From assembly GCA_963782965.1 (NCBI GenBank), contig CAWALV010000002.1, positions 930,001-994,000 of the forward strand: DNA of 64,000 nt, given 5' to 3'. The notes under the pieces were generated by a model. That model saw nothing but the letters and a program-made list of their open reading frames with translations, made no database searches and had not been told where the DNA came from. The position numbers and the translations under genes are program-made. Shown here piece by piece: positions 24,953 to 32,145 of the stretch. The DNA is from CAWALV01 sp963782965 (GTDB taxonomy: Bacteria > Actinomycetota > Actinomycetes > Acidothermales > Acidothermaceae). Each line of letters starts with the position of its first letter. The first letter of the stretch is position 1.

Positions 24953-25567
24953 CTGGCTACCAACCCGCTGCGGGTCGTCGTCCTCGTCTCAGGAACAGGC
25001 ACGAACCTGCAAGCATTGCTCGACGCCGCCCGCGACCAGCACTACCCCGCACGGGTGGTGGCTGTCGGGTCCGACCGGTTGGCGACGCCCGCGGCCGAGC
25101 GGGCACAGCGGGTGGGCGTGCCGACGTTCGCCGTCGGGCTCGCCGACTATCCCGACCGCGAGGCGTGGGACCGCGCGCTCACCGACACTGTCGCCCAGCA
25201 CGAGCCCGGGCTCGTCGTCCTCGCCGGCTTCATGAAGCTGGTAGGGCCCGCGTTTCTCGCCCGCTTTCCCGGTAGCGTCATCAACACCCACCCTGCGCTG
25301 TCGCCGGCTTTCCCCGGCATGCACGGCCCGCGCGACGCTCTCGCTTACGGCGTCAAGGTGAGCGGATGCACGATCTTCGTCGTCGACGACGGCGTCGACA
25401 CCGGACCGATCGTGGCGCAGGCCGCTGTGCCGGTGCTCGACGGCGACGACCAGACTTCATTGCACGAACGCATCAAGACCGTCGAGCGCGGGTTGCTCGT
25501 CGACACTGTCGCGAGGATGGCCCGCGACGGTTGGACCGTCACCGGAAGGAAGGTCACGATCCCGTGA
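24953..25567 (+). CDS. purN: Phosphoribosylglycinamide formyltransferase 1, apparent CTG start
   Basis: The enzyme formylates GAR with 10-formyl-THF, the third step of purine synthesis. SGTGTNLQALL binds the phosphate, and the catalytic trio is Asn111, His113 (INTHPALSPAFPG) and Asp149 (DDGVDTGPI). The family N-terminus (xATNPLRVVVLVSG) begins at a CTG preceded by AGGGAG; no ATG or GTG lies in frame between there and 24800, and the TTG at 24893 lacks a ribosome-binding site. A CTG start is therefore the best reading. The stop overlaps the purH GTG by 4 nt. Confidence 0.88.
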   Translation: MATNPLRVVVLVSGTGTNLQALLDAARDQHYPARVVAVGSDRLATPAAERAQRVGVPTFAVGLADYPDREAWDRALTDTVAQHEPGLVVLAGFMKLVGPAFLARFPGSVINTHPALSPAFPGMHGPRDALAYGVKVSGCTIFVVDDGVDTGPIVAQAAVPVLDGDDQTSLHERIKTVERGLLVDTVARMARDGWTVTGRKVTIP

Positions 25568-27159
25568 ACGACATGGCAGGGCAGGGAGCAGCTGACGCCG
25601 GGCGTCGCCCGATCAAGCGCGCGCTGATCTCGGTCTACGACAAGACCTCGCTGGTCGAGCTCGGGCAGGGGCTGGCGGCTGCCGGTGTCGAGATCGTCTC
25701 GACGGGGACGACCGCGGCGGTGCTCGCCGAGGCCGGCGTGCCGGTCGTGCGGGTCGAGGAGCTCACCGGCTTTCCCGAGTGCCTCGACGGGCGGGTGAAG
25801 ACGTTGCACCCGCGCGTGCACGCGGGGCTGCTCGCCGATACGCGGAAGGCAGACCACCTGCGTCAGCTCGAGGAGCTGGACGTCGCGCCGTTCGACCTGC
25901 TGGTGTCGAACCTCTACCCGTTCAAGGAAACCGTCGCGCGCGGCGCCGAGCCCGAAGCCGTCGTCGAGCAGATCGACATCGGCGGCCCGTCGATGGTTCG
26001 CGGGGCTGCCAAGAACCACGCGTCGGTGGCCGTGGTCACCTCGTCGGCGCGATACATGGAGGTTCTCGACGCCGTCAACGACGGCGGCTTCACCTTGCAG
26101 CAGCGCAAGGAACTCGCCGTCGAGGCATTCGTGCACACCGCGTCGTACGACATCGCCGTGGCGTCGTGGATGGGTAGCGCGTACGCGCCCACCGACGACG
26201 GCAGCGGGTTTCCGGCCTGGATCGGCGGGGCGTGGGAGCGTGCCGAGGTCTTGCGCTACGGCGAGAACCCGCATCAGCGTGCCGCCCTGTATCGAGCTGA
26301 ACACGGACCGCTCGGGCTCGCCCAAGCGAAGGTGCTGCACGGCAAGGCGATGTCGTACAACAACTACGTCGACACCGATGCCGCCCGCCGCGCCGCCTAC
26401 GACTTCGTCGACCCGTGCGTCGCCGTCATCAAGCACGCCAACCCGTGTGGCATCGCGGTCGGCGCCGACGTCGCGGAAGCACATCGCAAAGCACACGCGT
26501 GCGACCCGGTGTCGGCGTACGGCGGTGTCATCGCCACGAACCGCACGGTGACCGCCGAGTTGGCGCGCCAGATCGCCGACATCTTCACCGAGGTCGTGTG
26601 CGCGCCGGGTTTCGACGACGACGCGCTCGACATTCTGACGCAGAAGAAGAACCTGCGGCTGCTGCTGTGCGCCGGCATGCATCCCGCTCACCACGTCGTC
26701 GAAACGCGTCAGATCAGCGGCGGGTTGCTCATGCAAAGCGTCGACGACATCGAGGCCGAGGGCGACGACCCGGCGACGTGGACCCTGCAAGCCGGTGAAG
26801 CGGTTGACTCTGCGACCCTGGCCGACCTCGAGTTCGCCTGGCGGGCCGTTCGGTCGGTGAAGTCGAACGCGATCCTGCTGGCCAGCGACCGCGCGACGGT
26901 GGGCGTCGGCATGGGCCAGGTGAACCGGGTGGACGCCGCGCGGCTGGCCGTCTCGCGGGCCGGCGAGCGGGCGGCGGGCTCGGTGGCGGCGTCCGATGCG
27001 TTCTTTCCGTTCCCCGACGGGCTGGAGGTGCTGGTCGAGGCCGGGGTGCGGGCAGTCGTCGAACCGGGCGGGTCAGTGCGCGACGACACCGTCGTCGAGG
27101 CTGCCCGCAAGGCGGGCATCGCCCTCTACTTCACCGGCACCCGCCACTTCTTCCACTGA
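25564..27159 (+). CDS. purH: Bifunctional AICAR formyltransferase / IMP cyclohydrolase
   Basis: PurH carries out the last two steps to IMP. The 531-aa product has the N-terminal cyclohydrolase (ALISVYDKTSLVELGQGL, then GRVKTLHPRVHAGLLA) and the C-terminal transformylase with the catalytic Lys-His pair in VAVIKHANPCGIAVG and the final TGTRHFFH. The GTG at 25564 overlaps the purN stop (GTGA), the usual purN-purH coupling, and GGAAGGAAGG lies just upstream. Its last 87 nt are overlapped on the other strand by the DUF3291 gene. Confidence 0.96.
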   Translation: MNDMAGQGAADAGRRPIKRALISVYDKTSLVELGQGLAAAGVEIVSTGTTAAVLAEAGVPVVRVEELTGFPECLDGRVKTLHPRVHAGLLADTRKADHLRQLEELDVAPFDLLVSNLYPFKETVARGAEPEAVVEQIDIGGPSMVRGAAKNHASVAVVTSSARYMEVLDAVNDGGFTLQQRKELAVEAFVHTASYDIAVASWMGSAYAPTDDGSGFPAWIGGAWERAEVLRYGENPHQRAALYRAEHGPLGLAQAKVLHGKAMSYNNYVDTDAARRAAYDFVDPCVAVIKHANPCGIAVGADVAEAHRKAHACDPVSAYGGVIATNRTVTAELARQIADIFTEVVCAPGFDDDALDILTQKKNLRLLLCAGMHPAHHVVETRQISGGLLMQSVDDIEAEGDDPATWTLQAGEAVDSATLADLEFAWRAVRSVKSNAILLASDRATVGVGMGQVNRVDAARLAVSRAGERAAGSVAASDAFFPFPDGLEVLVEAGVRAVVEPGGSVRDDTVVEAARKAGIALYFTGTRHFFH

Positions 27160-27615
27160 GGTCGGGGGCGGGAACGCCTCTCGCATGGTGAAGGCGTACG
27201 GGGTGGCGCCGTGCTCGCGCAGGTGGAGCAGGTGTTCCTCGGCGTCGACGACGCTGGGCAGCGTTCCGGCCGGAATCCACCACAGCGTCGTGTAGGCGTC
27301 TGTCATCGGCGTGAACCACCGGCGCCGGTCGCGCATCACGCCGACGTGGGCGCTGCGGAAGACGAAGTCGGCCAGCGCCTCGACGCTCTCCCAGACCGAC
27401 ATGTTGACCATGAGTTCGGTCGAACCGAACACCGGGACGGCGGTCGCGTCGCCGTCGTCCGTCTGCAGCCGCCACACGAAGCCGGGCGCCGCGTCGGCCA
27501 GCGCGTTGACGGGGGCGAGCGCCGCGACGAAGTCGGCGAGCTCGGGCGAGCCGACGGGCGCAACCGGCCGGGCGACGTTGACCTGCGCGAGGTGATAACC
27601 GTGCGATCGAGTCAT
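27073..27615 (-). CDS. DUF3291-family protein (monooxygenase-like ferredoxin fold)
   Basis: The 180-aa protein has the family pattern: HLAQVNVARPVAPV at the start, GFVWRLQ, NMSVWESVEALADFVFRSAH and the WWIPAGTLPSVVDAEEHLLH segment. Members are small dimeric proteins that resemble antibiotic-type monooxygenases; the reaction is unknown. The ATG sits 7 nt behind TATCGT. It is divergent from the TetR gene and may share its operators. Its 3' end runs antisense into purH. Confidence 0.85.
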   Translation of the reverse strand: MTRSHGYHLAQVNVARPVAPVGSPELADFVAALAPVNALADAAPGFVWRLQTDDGDATAVPVFGSTELMVNMSVWESVEALADFVFRSAHVGVMRDRRRWFTPMTDAYTTLWWIPAGTLPSVVDAEEHLLHLREHGATPYAFTMREAFPPPTSVEEVAGAGEVEGDARLAGSLDDGVVAH

Positions 27616-27622
27616 GGCCGGG

Positions 27623-27628
27623 ACGATA
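27623..27628 (-). promoter_or_regulatory. -10 box of the DUF3291 gene (leaderless type)
   Basis: TATCGT on the minus strand ends 7 nt before the ATG at 27615. The upstream TetR operator copy (27657-27666) lies just behind the expected -35 position. Confidence 0.5.
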
Positions 27629-27656
27629 GCGGATGGCCCGGCGGTTGCCCCGGACT

Positions 27657-27666
27657 GAACGCGTTC
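27657..27666. promoter_or_regulatory. TetR operator copy 1
   Basis: GAAC-GC-GTTC is a palindrome with the same core (GAAC-N2-GTTC) as the second copy; the two centres are exactly 50 bp apart, about five helical turns, in the region between the TetR and DUF3291 genes. Confidence 0.55.
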
Positions 27667-27675
27667 GAAACGATC

Positions 27676-27704
27676 TTGACGGCTGAGCGTCGCTCGACTA
27701 CGTT
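27676..27704 (+). promoter_or_regulatory. Promoter of the TetR gene
   Basis: TTGACG (27676-27681), a 17-bp spacer and TACGTT (27699-27704) form a good -35/-10 pair. The second operator overlaps the -10 box and start-site region, so bound regulator should block transcription. Confidence 0.6.
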
Positions 27705-27720
27705 TTGAACACGTTCAAAA
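27703..27720. promoter_or_regulatory. TetR operator copy 2
   Basis: TTTTGAAC-AC-GTTCAAAA has perfect 8-bp inverted arms around a 2-bp centre. It overlaps the -10 box and lies 6 nt before the TetR ATG, a typical autorepression site. Confidence 0.75.
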
Positions 27721-27726
27721 GTCAGG

Positions 27727-28446
27727 ATGGACACAGTGAGCATCGCTGTAGAGCGGGCCATCGCGCGGACCACGAAGGCCGAGCAGACGCGAGCGCACAT
27801 CCTCGCCACGGCGTTGGCACTCTTTCGCGAACGTGGCTACGACGGGACGACGATGCGGGCGGTCGCCGAGGCGGCAGACGTTTCCGTCGGCAACGCGTAC
27901 TACCACTTCTCGTCGAAAGAGCACCTGGTTCAGGCCTATTACGCCCAGGTGCATGAGCAGTTGACCGAAGCGGTCGTGCCCGTGCTGGCGCGGGAGCGCA
28001 CGTTCCGCAAGCGCATGCTCGGTGTGCTCGAGGCCGAGCTGGACATTCTCGAGCCCTATCACGGCTTTGCCGGGGTGCTGTTTCGAAACGCGGCCGATCC
28101 GGCGAGTCCGCTCAGCCCGTTCAGTGCTGAGTCGCAGCCGACGCGTGAGGCCTCGACGAGGCTCCTGGCCCAGGTCGTGGATGGATCGACGCTGAAGATC
28201 GACGCCGGATTGCGCGAGGAGTTGCCGCACTTACTGTGGCTCTACCACATGGGAGTCGTGCTGTTCTGGGTGCACGACCGGTCGCCGGGCGCTGCCCGCA
28301 CCCGCGAACTCGCCGAGCGCACGGTGCCGCTCGTCGAGCGGCTGGTCAAGCTTGCTCGGCTACCCGGTCTCACCCCTGTTGCCCGCCAGTTGGTTCACAC
28401 GTCGCATGACCTGCGGGAGTTCGTAGGTGGCCGCGATGGAGGCTGA
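27727..28446 (+). CDS. TetR-family transcriptional regulator
   Basis: The 239-aa protein has the TetR DNA-binding domain at about residues 18-65 (RAHILATALALFRERGYDGT, then TMRAVAEAADVSVGNAYYHF, SSKEHLVQAYY) and a helical ligand domain. It probably represses itself through the palindromes at 27657 and 27703 and perhaps the divergent DUF3291 gene. The ligand is unknown. The stop is overlapped by the next gene. Confidence 0.92.
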   Translation: MDTVSIAVERAIARTTKAEQTRAHILATALALFRERGYDGTTMRAVAEAADVSVGNAYYHFSSKEHLVQAYYAQVHEQLTEAVVPVLARERTFRKRMLGVLEAELDILEPYHGFAGVLFRNAADPASPLSPFSAESQPTREASTRLLAQVVDGSTLKIDAGLREELPHLLWLYHMGVVLFWVHDRSPGAARTRELAERTVPLVERLVKLARLPGLTPVARQLVHTSHDLREFVGGRDGG

Positions 28447-28834
28447 ACCGCGTGGCGGCGGCGGCCCGGTTTGGGGCTGGTTCGGCGCTTGGGCACTCGT
28501 CGGCGGGGGCGCTGCGTTCGCGCTGCTCGGCGCGCTGACGATCGGTGTCTTCATCCTCCCCGTCGTCCTCTTCGCGGCCTTCCTGCTGAGTCGGGTGCGC
28601 GAGGCGCGCCTCGCGCTGCTCGGCCTGGTGAGCGGTCTCGGGCTGCCGCTGTTCTACGTGGCGTGGCTGAACCGGGCCGGCCCGGGCACCGTCTGCCATG
28701 CGATTCACGGCGGTACCCAGTGCGATCAGGAGTCGAGCCCGTGGCCGTGGCTCGTCGTCGGGATCATCCTGGTCATCGCCGGCTTGGGCGGGCAGCAGTG
28801 GCGCGTCCGGCGGGATGAAAGACTGCACTCATGA
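28427..28834 (+). CDS. Four-TM membrane protein with an external Cys pair
   Basis: The 135-aa protein has hydrophobic segments at about residues 17-40, 42-55, 60-79 and 106-122, and two Cys (TVCHAIHGGTQCDQ) in the loop before the last helix, which could form a disulfide outside the cell. No family is recognised. Its GTG lies inside the end of the TetR gene, with GGGAG upstream, and its stop overlaps the folD ATG (ATGA), so the three form one transcript. Confidence 0.65.
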   Translation: MAAMEAEPRGGGGPVWGWFGAWALVGGGAAFALLGALTIGVFILPVVLFAAFLLSRVREARLALLGLVSGLGLPLFYVAWLNRAGPGTVCHAIHGGTQCDQESSPWPWLVVGIILVIAGLGGQQWRVRRDERLHS

Positions 28835-29706
28835 CGGCGACGATCCTCGACGGCAAGGTGACCGCGGCCGCGATCCGGGCCGATCTGAAGGTTCGCGTCG
28901 ACCGCCTGCGCGAGCGCGGCATCACGCCCGGGCTCGGCACGGTCCTGGCCGGCGACGATCCCGGCAGCCACGCCTATGTGGCGGGAAAGCACCGTGACTG
29001 TGCCCAGGTCGGGCTCGCCAGCCTCCAGCGCGAGCTCCCCGCGTCTGCTTCACAGGCAGAGGTCGAAGCGGTCGTGCGGGAGCTGAACGAGGATCCCGCC
29101 TGCACCGGCTACATCGTCCAACTGCCGCTGCCCCAGGGCCTCGACGAGGCTGCCGTCCTCGAGTTGATGGACCCCGCGAAAGACGCCGACGGTTTGCACC
29201 CGCGCAACCTCGGTCGTCTGGTGCTGATGCAACCGGGGCCGTTGCCGTGCACCCCGCGCGGCTGCGTCGAACTGCTGCGCCGCTACGACGTCCCGATCGC
29301 CGGCGCCGACGTCGTCGTCATCGGTCGCGGCGTGACGGTGGGCCGTGCGCTCAGTCTGCTGTTGACCCGGCGCAGCGAGAACGCCACCGTGACGACCTGC
29401 CACACCGGCACGAAGGACCTCGCCGCACATGTTCGCCGGGCCGACATCGTGGTCGCTGCGGCCGGCGTACCCGGCTTGGTGACGGCCGACATGGTCAAGC
29501 CCGGCGCCGCGGTGCTGGACGTCGGCATCACCAGGGTGATCGGGGAGGACGGCAAGGGTCGGTACACCGGCGATGTCGAACCCGCGGTGCGCGAGGTGGC
29601 CGGTTGGCTGGCGCCGATGCCCGGCGGTATCGGCCCGATGACGCGGGCCATGTTGCTGACGAACGTGGTGGAGGCGGCCGAGCGTGCAGGTGAGCGGGCC
29701 GCCTGA
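28831..29706 (+). CDS. folD: Methylenetetrahydrofolate dehydrogenase / cyclohydrolase
   Basis: FolD interconverts 5,10-methylene-, methenyl- and 10-formyl-THF and feeds PurN and PurH. The 291-aa product has the YVAGKHRDC motif with the catalytic Lys, GYIVQLPLPQGLD, DADGLHPRNLGRL, and a Rossmann domain VVVIGRGVTVGRALSLLL; it ends PMPGGIGPMTRAMLLTNVV. The residues read VIGRGVTVGRA, where many enzymes have VIGRSxIVGxP. The ATG overlaps the upstream stop. In most actinobacteria folD is followed by the DUF3017 and mdh genes; here a reverse-strand FHA gene lies between. Confidence 0.94.
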   Translation: MTATILDGKVTAAAIRADLKVRVDRLRERGITPGLGTVLAGDDPGSHAYVAGKHRDCAQVGLASLQRELPASASQAEVEAVVRELNEDPACTGYIVQLPLPQGLDEAAVLELMDPAKDADGLHPRNLGRLVLMQPGPLPCTPRGCVELLRRYDVPIAGADVVVIGRGVTVGRALSLLLTRRSENATVTTCHTGTKDLAAHVRRADIVVAAAGVPGLVTADMVKPGAAVLDVGITRVIGEDGKGRYTGDVEPAVREVAGWLAPMPGGIGPMTRAMLLTNVVEAAERAGERAA

Positions 29707-29745
29707 AACGTTGGCGCAGCAGACATCGCGACCTCTCGAGCCTGC

Positions 29746-29761
29746 TTGTATTTGAGTGCAA
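29746..29761. promoter_or_regulatory. Orphan operator copy 1
   Basis: TTGTATTTGAGTGCAA matches the reverse complement of the perfect palindrome at 29766 at 14 of 16 positions. The two sites are 20 bp apart centre to centre, on the same face of the helix. Confidence 0.6.
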
Positions 29762-29765
29762 GATT

Positions 29766-29781
29766 TTGTACTCAAGTACAA
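29766..29781. promoter_or_regulatory. Orphan operator copy 2
   Basis: TTGTACT-CA-AGTACAA is a perfect palindrome with 7-bp arms. It lies between the convergent ends of folD and the FHA gene, in an AT-rich patch, with no gene start beside it on either strand. Confidence 0.65.
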
Positions 29782-29839
29782 CGGCGCTAGGGACGGTGTG
29801 CCGACCCCGCGTGCCGTCCGCTCAGGCGCAGCTTCCTCC

Positions 29840-29869
29840 GAGCCGTCGGAGCCGTCGGAGCCGTCGGAG
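29840..29869. repeat. 9-bp tandem repeat behind the FHA-HTH gene
   Basis: GAGCCGTCG is repeated three times with a partial fourth copy, 9 nt beyond the stop of the reverse-strand FHA gene. Confidence 0.85.
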
Positions 29870-29877
29870 CTGGTGAA

Positions 29878-30513
29878 TCAGCCCGCGCGGCGCATCGCCG
29901 ACGCGGCGGCGGTGTGATTCTGGCTGACGTCGTCCGGGAGCGGGCGGACGACGCCTGCGCTGATCACCTCGTTCGCCAGCCGGGCCCGGCGTCCTACCCC
30001 TTCGGCAATGCGGAACTTCGAATACAGCCGCAGCAGGTGCTGCTTGACCGCCGCCTCGGTCACGACGAGTTCTTCTGCGATCTCTCGGGCCGTGGCCGGC
30101 GCGACGAACGCCTCCTGCGAGAGTGCCGGCCTGCACAGTGACGCCAGGACCTCGGCTTCTCGCCGGGTCAGCTCCGGGGCGTTTCCGCGGCGCAACTCGG
30201 CGGTCGGCTGGTCGGCGTCCTTCATCGCCAACCCGGCGACCCGGCAGCGCGCCGAGCCGAAGGAGATGACGTCGCCGTCCGTCAGCACGCGTCGGCCGAC
30301 CGGACGCCCGTTCACCCGCGTGCCGTTGGCCGACAGGCCAAGATCGGTGACGTAGACGTAAGGTCCACGACGAACGAGTTCGGCGTGTAAACGGGAAACC
30401 GTGGGGTCGGACAAGGAGATCTGGACGCCGTCACCACGCCCGACCGTTACAACCTCGGAGTCGAGCACGAACACCTCGCCGGTGTCCTCGACGCTCAGAT
30501 ACGGCGCGTCCAC
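29878..30513 (-). CDS. FHA-domain protein with C-terminal helix-turn-helix
   Basis: The 211-aa protein has an FHA domain at about residues 20-90 (VVTVGRGDGVQISLSDPTVS, RLHAELVRRG, LSANGTRVNGRPVG), which binds phospho-Thr peptides, followed by a LuxR-like HTH region (LTRREAEVLASLCRP, then ATAREIAEELVVTEAAVKQH). It could turn a Ser/Thr-kinase signal into gene control; the window encodes one such kinase at 43257. The GTG start follows GGAGG. It is inserted, on the opposite strand, between folD and the DUF3017-mdh pair. Confidence 0.85.
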   Translation of the reverse strand: MDAPYLSVEDTGEVFVLDSEVVTVGRGDGVQISLSDPTVSRLHAELVRRGPYVYVTDLGLSANGTRVNGRPVGRRVLTDGDVISFGSARCRVAGLAMKDADQPTAELRRGNAPELTRREAEVLASLCRPALSQEAFVAPATAREIAEELVVTEAAVKQHLLRLYSKFRIAEGVGRRARLANEVISAGVVRPLPDDVSQNHTAAASAMRRAG

Positions 30514-30567
30514 ATAGACCTCCGCGCTCTGGTTTCATACCTGTCACTCGTTCGTGCGCCTAGTACC

Positions 30568-30620
30568 CGGCAGGGTCAGATTGCACACACTCGCGGGAAG
30601 AGCAAGATTTCACCCTGCCG
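30568..30620. repeat. 9-bp inverted repeat upstream of the FHA and DUF3017 genes
   Basis: CGGCAGGGT (30568-30576) and ACCCTGCCG (30612-30620) are perfect inverted arms 35 bp apart in the 188-bp region between two divergent starts. It could be a looped operator or an RNA structure. Confidence 0.35.
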
Positions 30621-30701
30621 TGAGCGGCTGCGGCGCCTCGCCGGGACCGATCGCGGCGGGGCGCCGAGACCGCCCGCCGCCGGTGGAGGAAAATCGGGCA
30701 C

Positions 30702-31022
30702 ATGAGCGCCGAGCCCAGTGAGAGGTCACGCCTCGTAGATCCCGCGACCGGCACCCGAAGCAAGCGTCGCTTCTACGCCGAAATTCCACTCGCGCTGGTG
30801 GTCTGTGGCGTCGGCCTGGGACTGGTCGTGATCGCATTGCACCACTTCCGCTGGGGGGTGCTCGCGATCGCCAACTCCCTCCTGGGGGCCGCGCTGCTGC
30901 GGCTGGTGCTGCCCACCCGGCCGGCCGGGCTGCTCGCCGTCCGAAGCCGGTTCACAGACGTGTTCGTGACCGGCCTCACCGGCGCTGCCTTGCTCGTGCT
31001 GGTCCTGGTCACCCGCACCTGA
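30702..31022 (+). CDS. DUF3017-family membrane protein
   Basis: The 106-aa protein has a basic N-terminus and three hydrophobic helices (about residues 26-44, 50-68, 84-103) with LPTRPAGLLAVRSRFTDV between the last two, the family pattern. DUF3017 genes usually stand between folD and mdh in actinobacteria, as they do here apart from the inserted FHA gene. The function is unknown. The ATG follows GGTGGAGG. Confidence 0.85.
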   Translation: MSAEPSERSRLVDPATGTRSKRRFYAEIPLALVVCGVGLGLVVIALHHFRWGVLAIANSLLGAALLRLVLPTRPAGLLAVRSRFTDVFVTGLTGAALLVLVLVTRT

Positions 31023-31152
31023 CCGAAGAAGCAGGCGGAGAATGGGGCCCGAGTCGATCCGCGCGGCTTCGCGCGAATAGCATGACGGCCGTACTGCCAC
31101 AGCAATGCGGCCGACAGAGCGCCGAGTACCGAGCAGCCGGGAGCCACCGATC

Positions 31153-32124
31153 ATGAGTACACGCCAGGGAAAGGTCAGCGTCGTAGGGGCCGGTTTCTAC
31201 GGGTCGACCACCGCCTTGCGGCTGGCCGAATACGACATCTTCGAAACGGTCGTGCTGACCGACATCGTGGAGGGCAAGCCCGAGGGCCTCGCGCTGGACA
31301 TGAACCAGTCGCGCCCGATCGAGGGCTTCGAGACCACGGTCGTCGGCCAGACCACCGGGGCCGACGGATCGGGCTACGAGGCGATCGCCGGTTCCGACGT
31401 CGTCATCATCACGGCCGGCCTGCCGCGCAAACCGGGCATGAGCCGGATGGATCTGATCGAGACGAACGCCAAGATCGTGCGCGGGGTGGCGGAGAAGGTC
31501 GCCAAGCACGCGCCGTCCGCTGTCGTGATCGTGGTCAGTAACCCCCTCGACGAGATGACCGCGTTGACCCAGTTGGCCACCGGCTTCCCCAAGAACCGGG
31601 TGCTCGGTCAAGCCGGGATGCTCGACACCGCACGGTTCAGCAACTTCGTGGCCGGTGAACTGAAGGTCCCTGTCCGTGCGGTGCGCACTCTCACCCTGGG
31701 ATCGCACGGCGACACGATGGTGCCGGTGCCGTCGCAATGCACCGTCACCATCGGCGGTCAGCAACGTTCGCTTGTCGACCTGCTCGAACCCGCGAAGATC
31801 GATGAGCTCGTCACGCGCACCCGCAACGGCGGGGCCGAAGTGGTGGCGCTGCTGAAGACCGGCTCGGCCTACTACGCGCCGTCCGCGGCTGCCGCGCGCA
31901 TGGCGAAAGCGGTCATCGAAGACTCCGGCGCCGTCCTGCCGGTCTGCGCCTGGGTCGACGGCCAGTACGGCATCAGCGGCGTGTACCTCGGCGTCGAGGC
32001 CGAGATCGGTCGCGACGGCGTGCGGCGGGTCGTCGAAACGCCGCTCACCAGCGCCGAATCGGCCGCCTTGCACGAAGCTGCAGAAGCGGTGCGCGCCAAG
32101 CAAGCCGACGTCTCGAACCTCTAG
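31153..32124 (+). CDS. mdh: Malate dehydrogenase (LDH-like type)
   Basis: This TCA enzyme oxidises malate to oxaloacetate with NAD. The 323-aa product has the Rossmann motif VVGAGFYGSTTALRLAE, the substrate loop GLPRKPGMSRMDL with its two Arg, VSNPLDEMT, and catalytic His in LGSHGDTMVPVPS. It belongs to the LDH-like MDH branch rather than the cytosolic-type MDH found in many actinobacteria. The ATG at 31153 is chosen at the family N-terminus. icd follows after 21 nt. Confidence 0.93.
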   Translation: MSTRQGKVSVVGAGFYGSTTALRLAEYDIFETVVLTDIVEGKPEGLALDMNQSRPIEGFETTVVGQTTGADGSGYEAIAGSDVVIITAGLPRKPGMSRMDLIETNAKIVRGVAEKVAKHAPSAVVIVVSNPLDEMTALTQLATGFPKNRVLGQAGMLDTARFSNFVAGELKVPVRAVRTLTLGSHGDTMVPVPSQCTVTIGGQQRSLVDLLEPAKIDELVTRTRNGGAEVVALLKTGSAYYAPSAAAARMAKAVIEDSGAVLPVCAWVDGQYGISGVYLGVEAEIGRDGVRRVVETPLTSAESAALHEAAEAVRAKQADVSNL

Positions 32125-32145
32125 AACGCAAGGGAGCAGGCTGCG

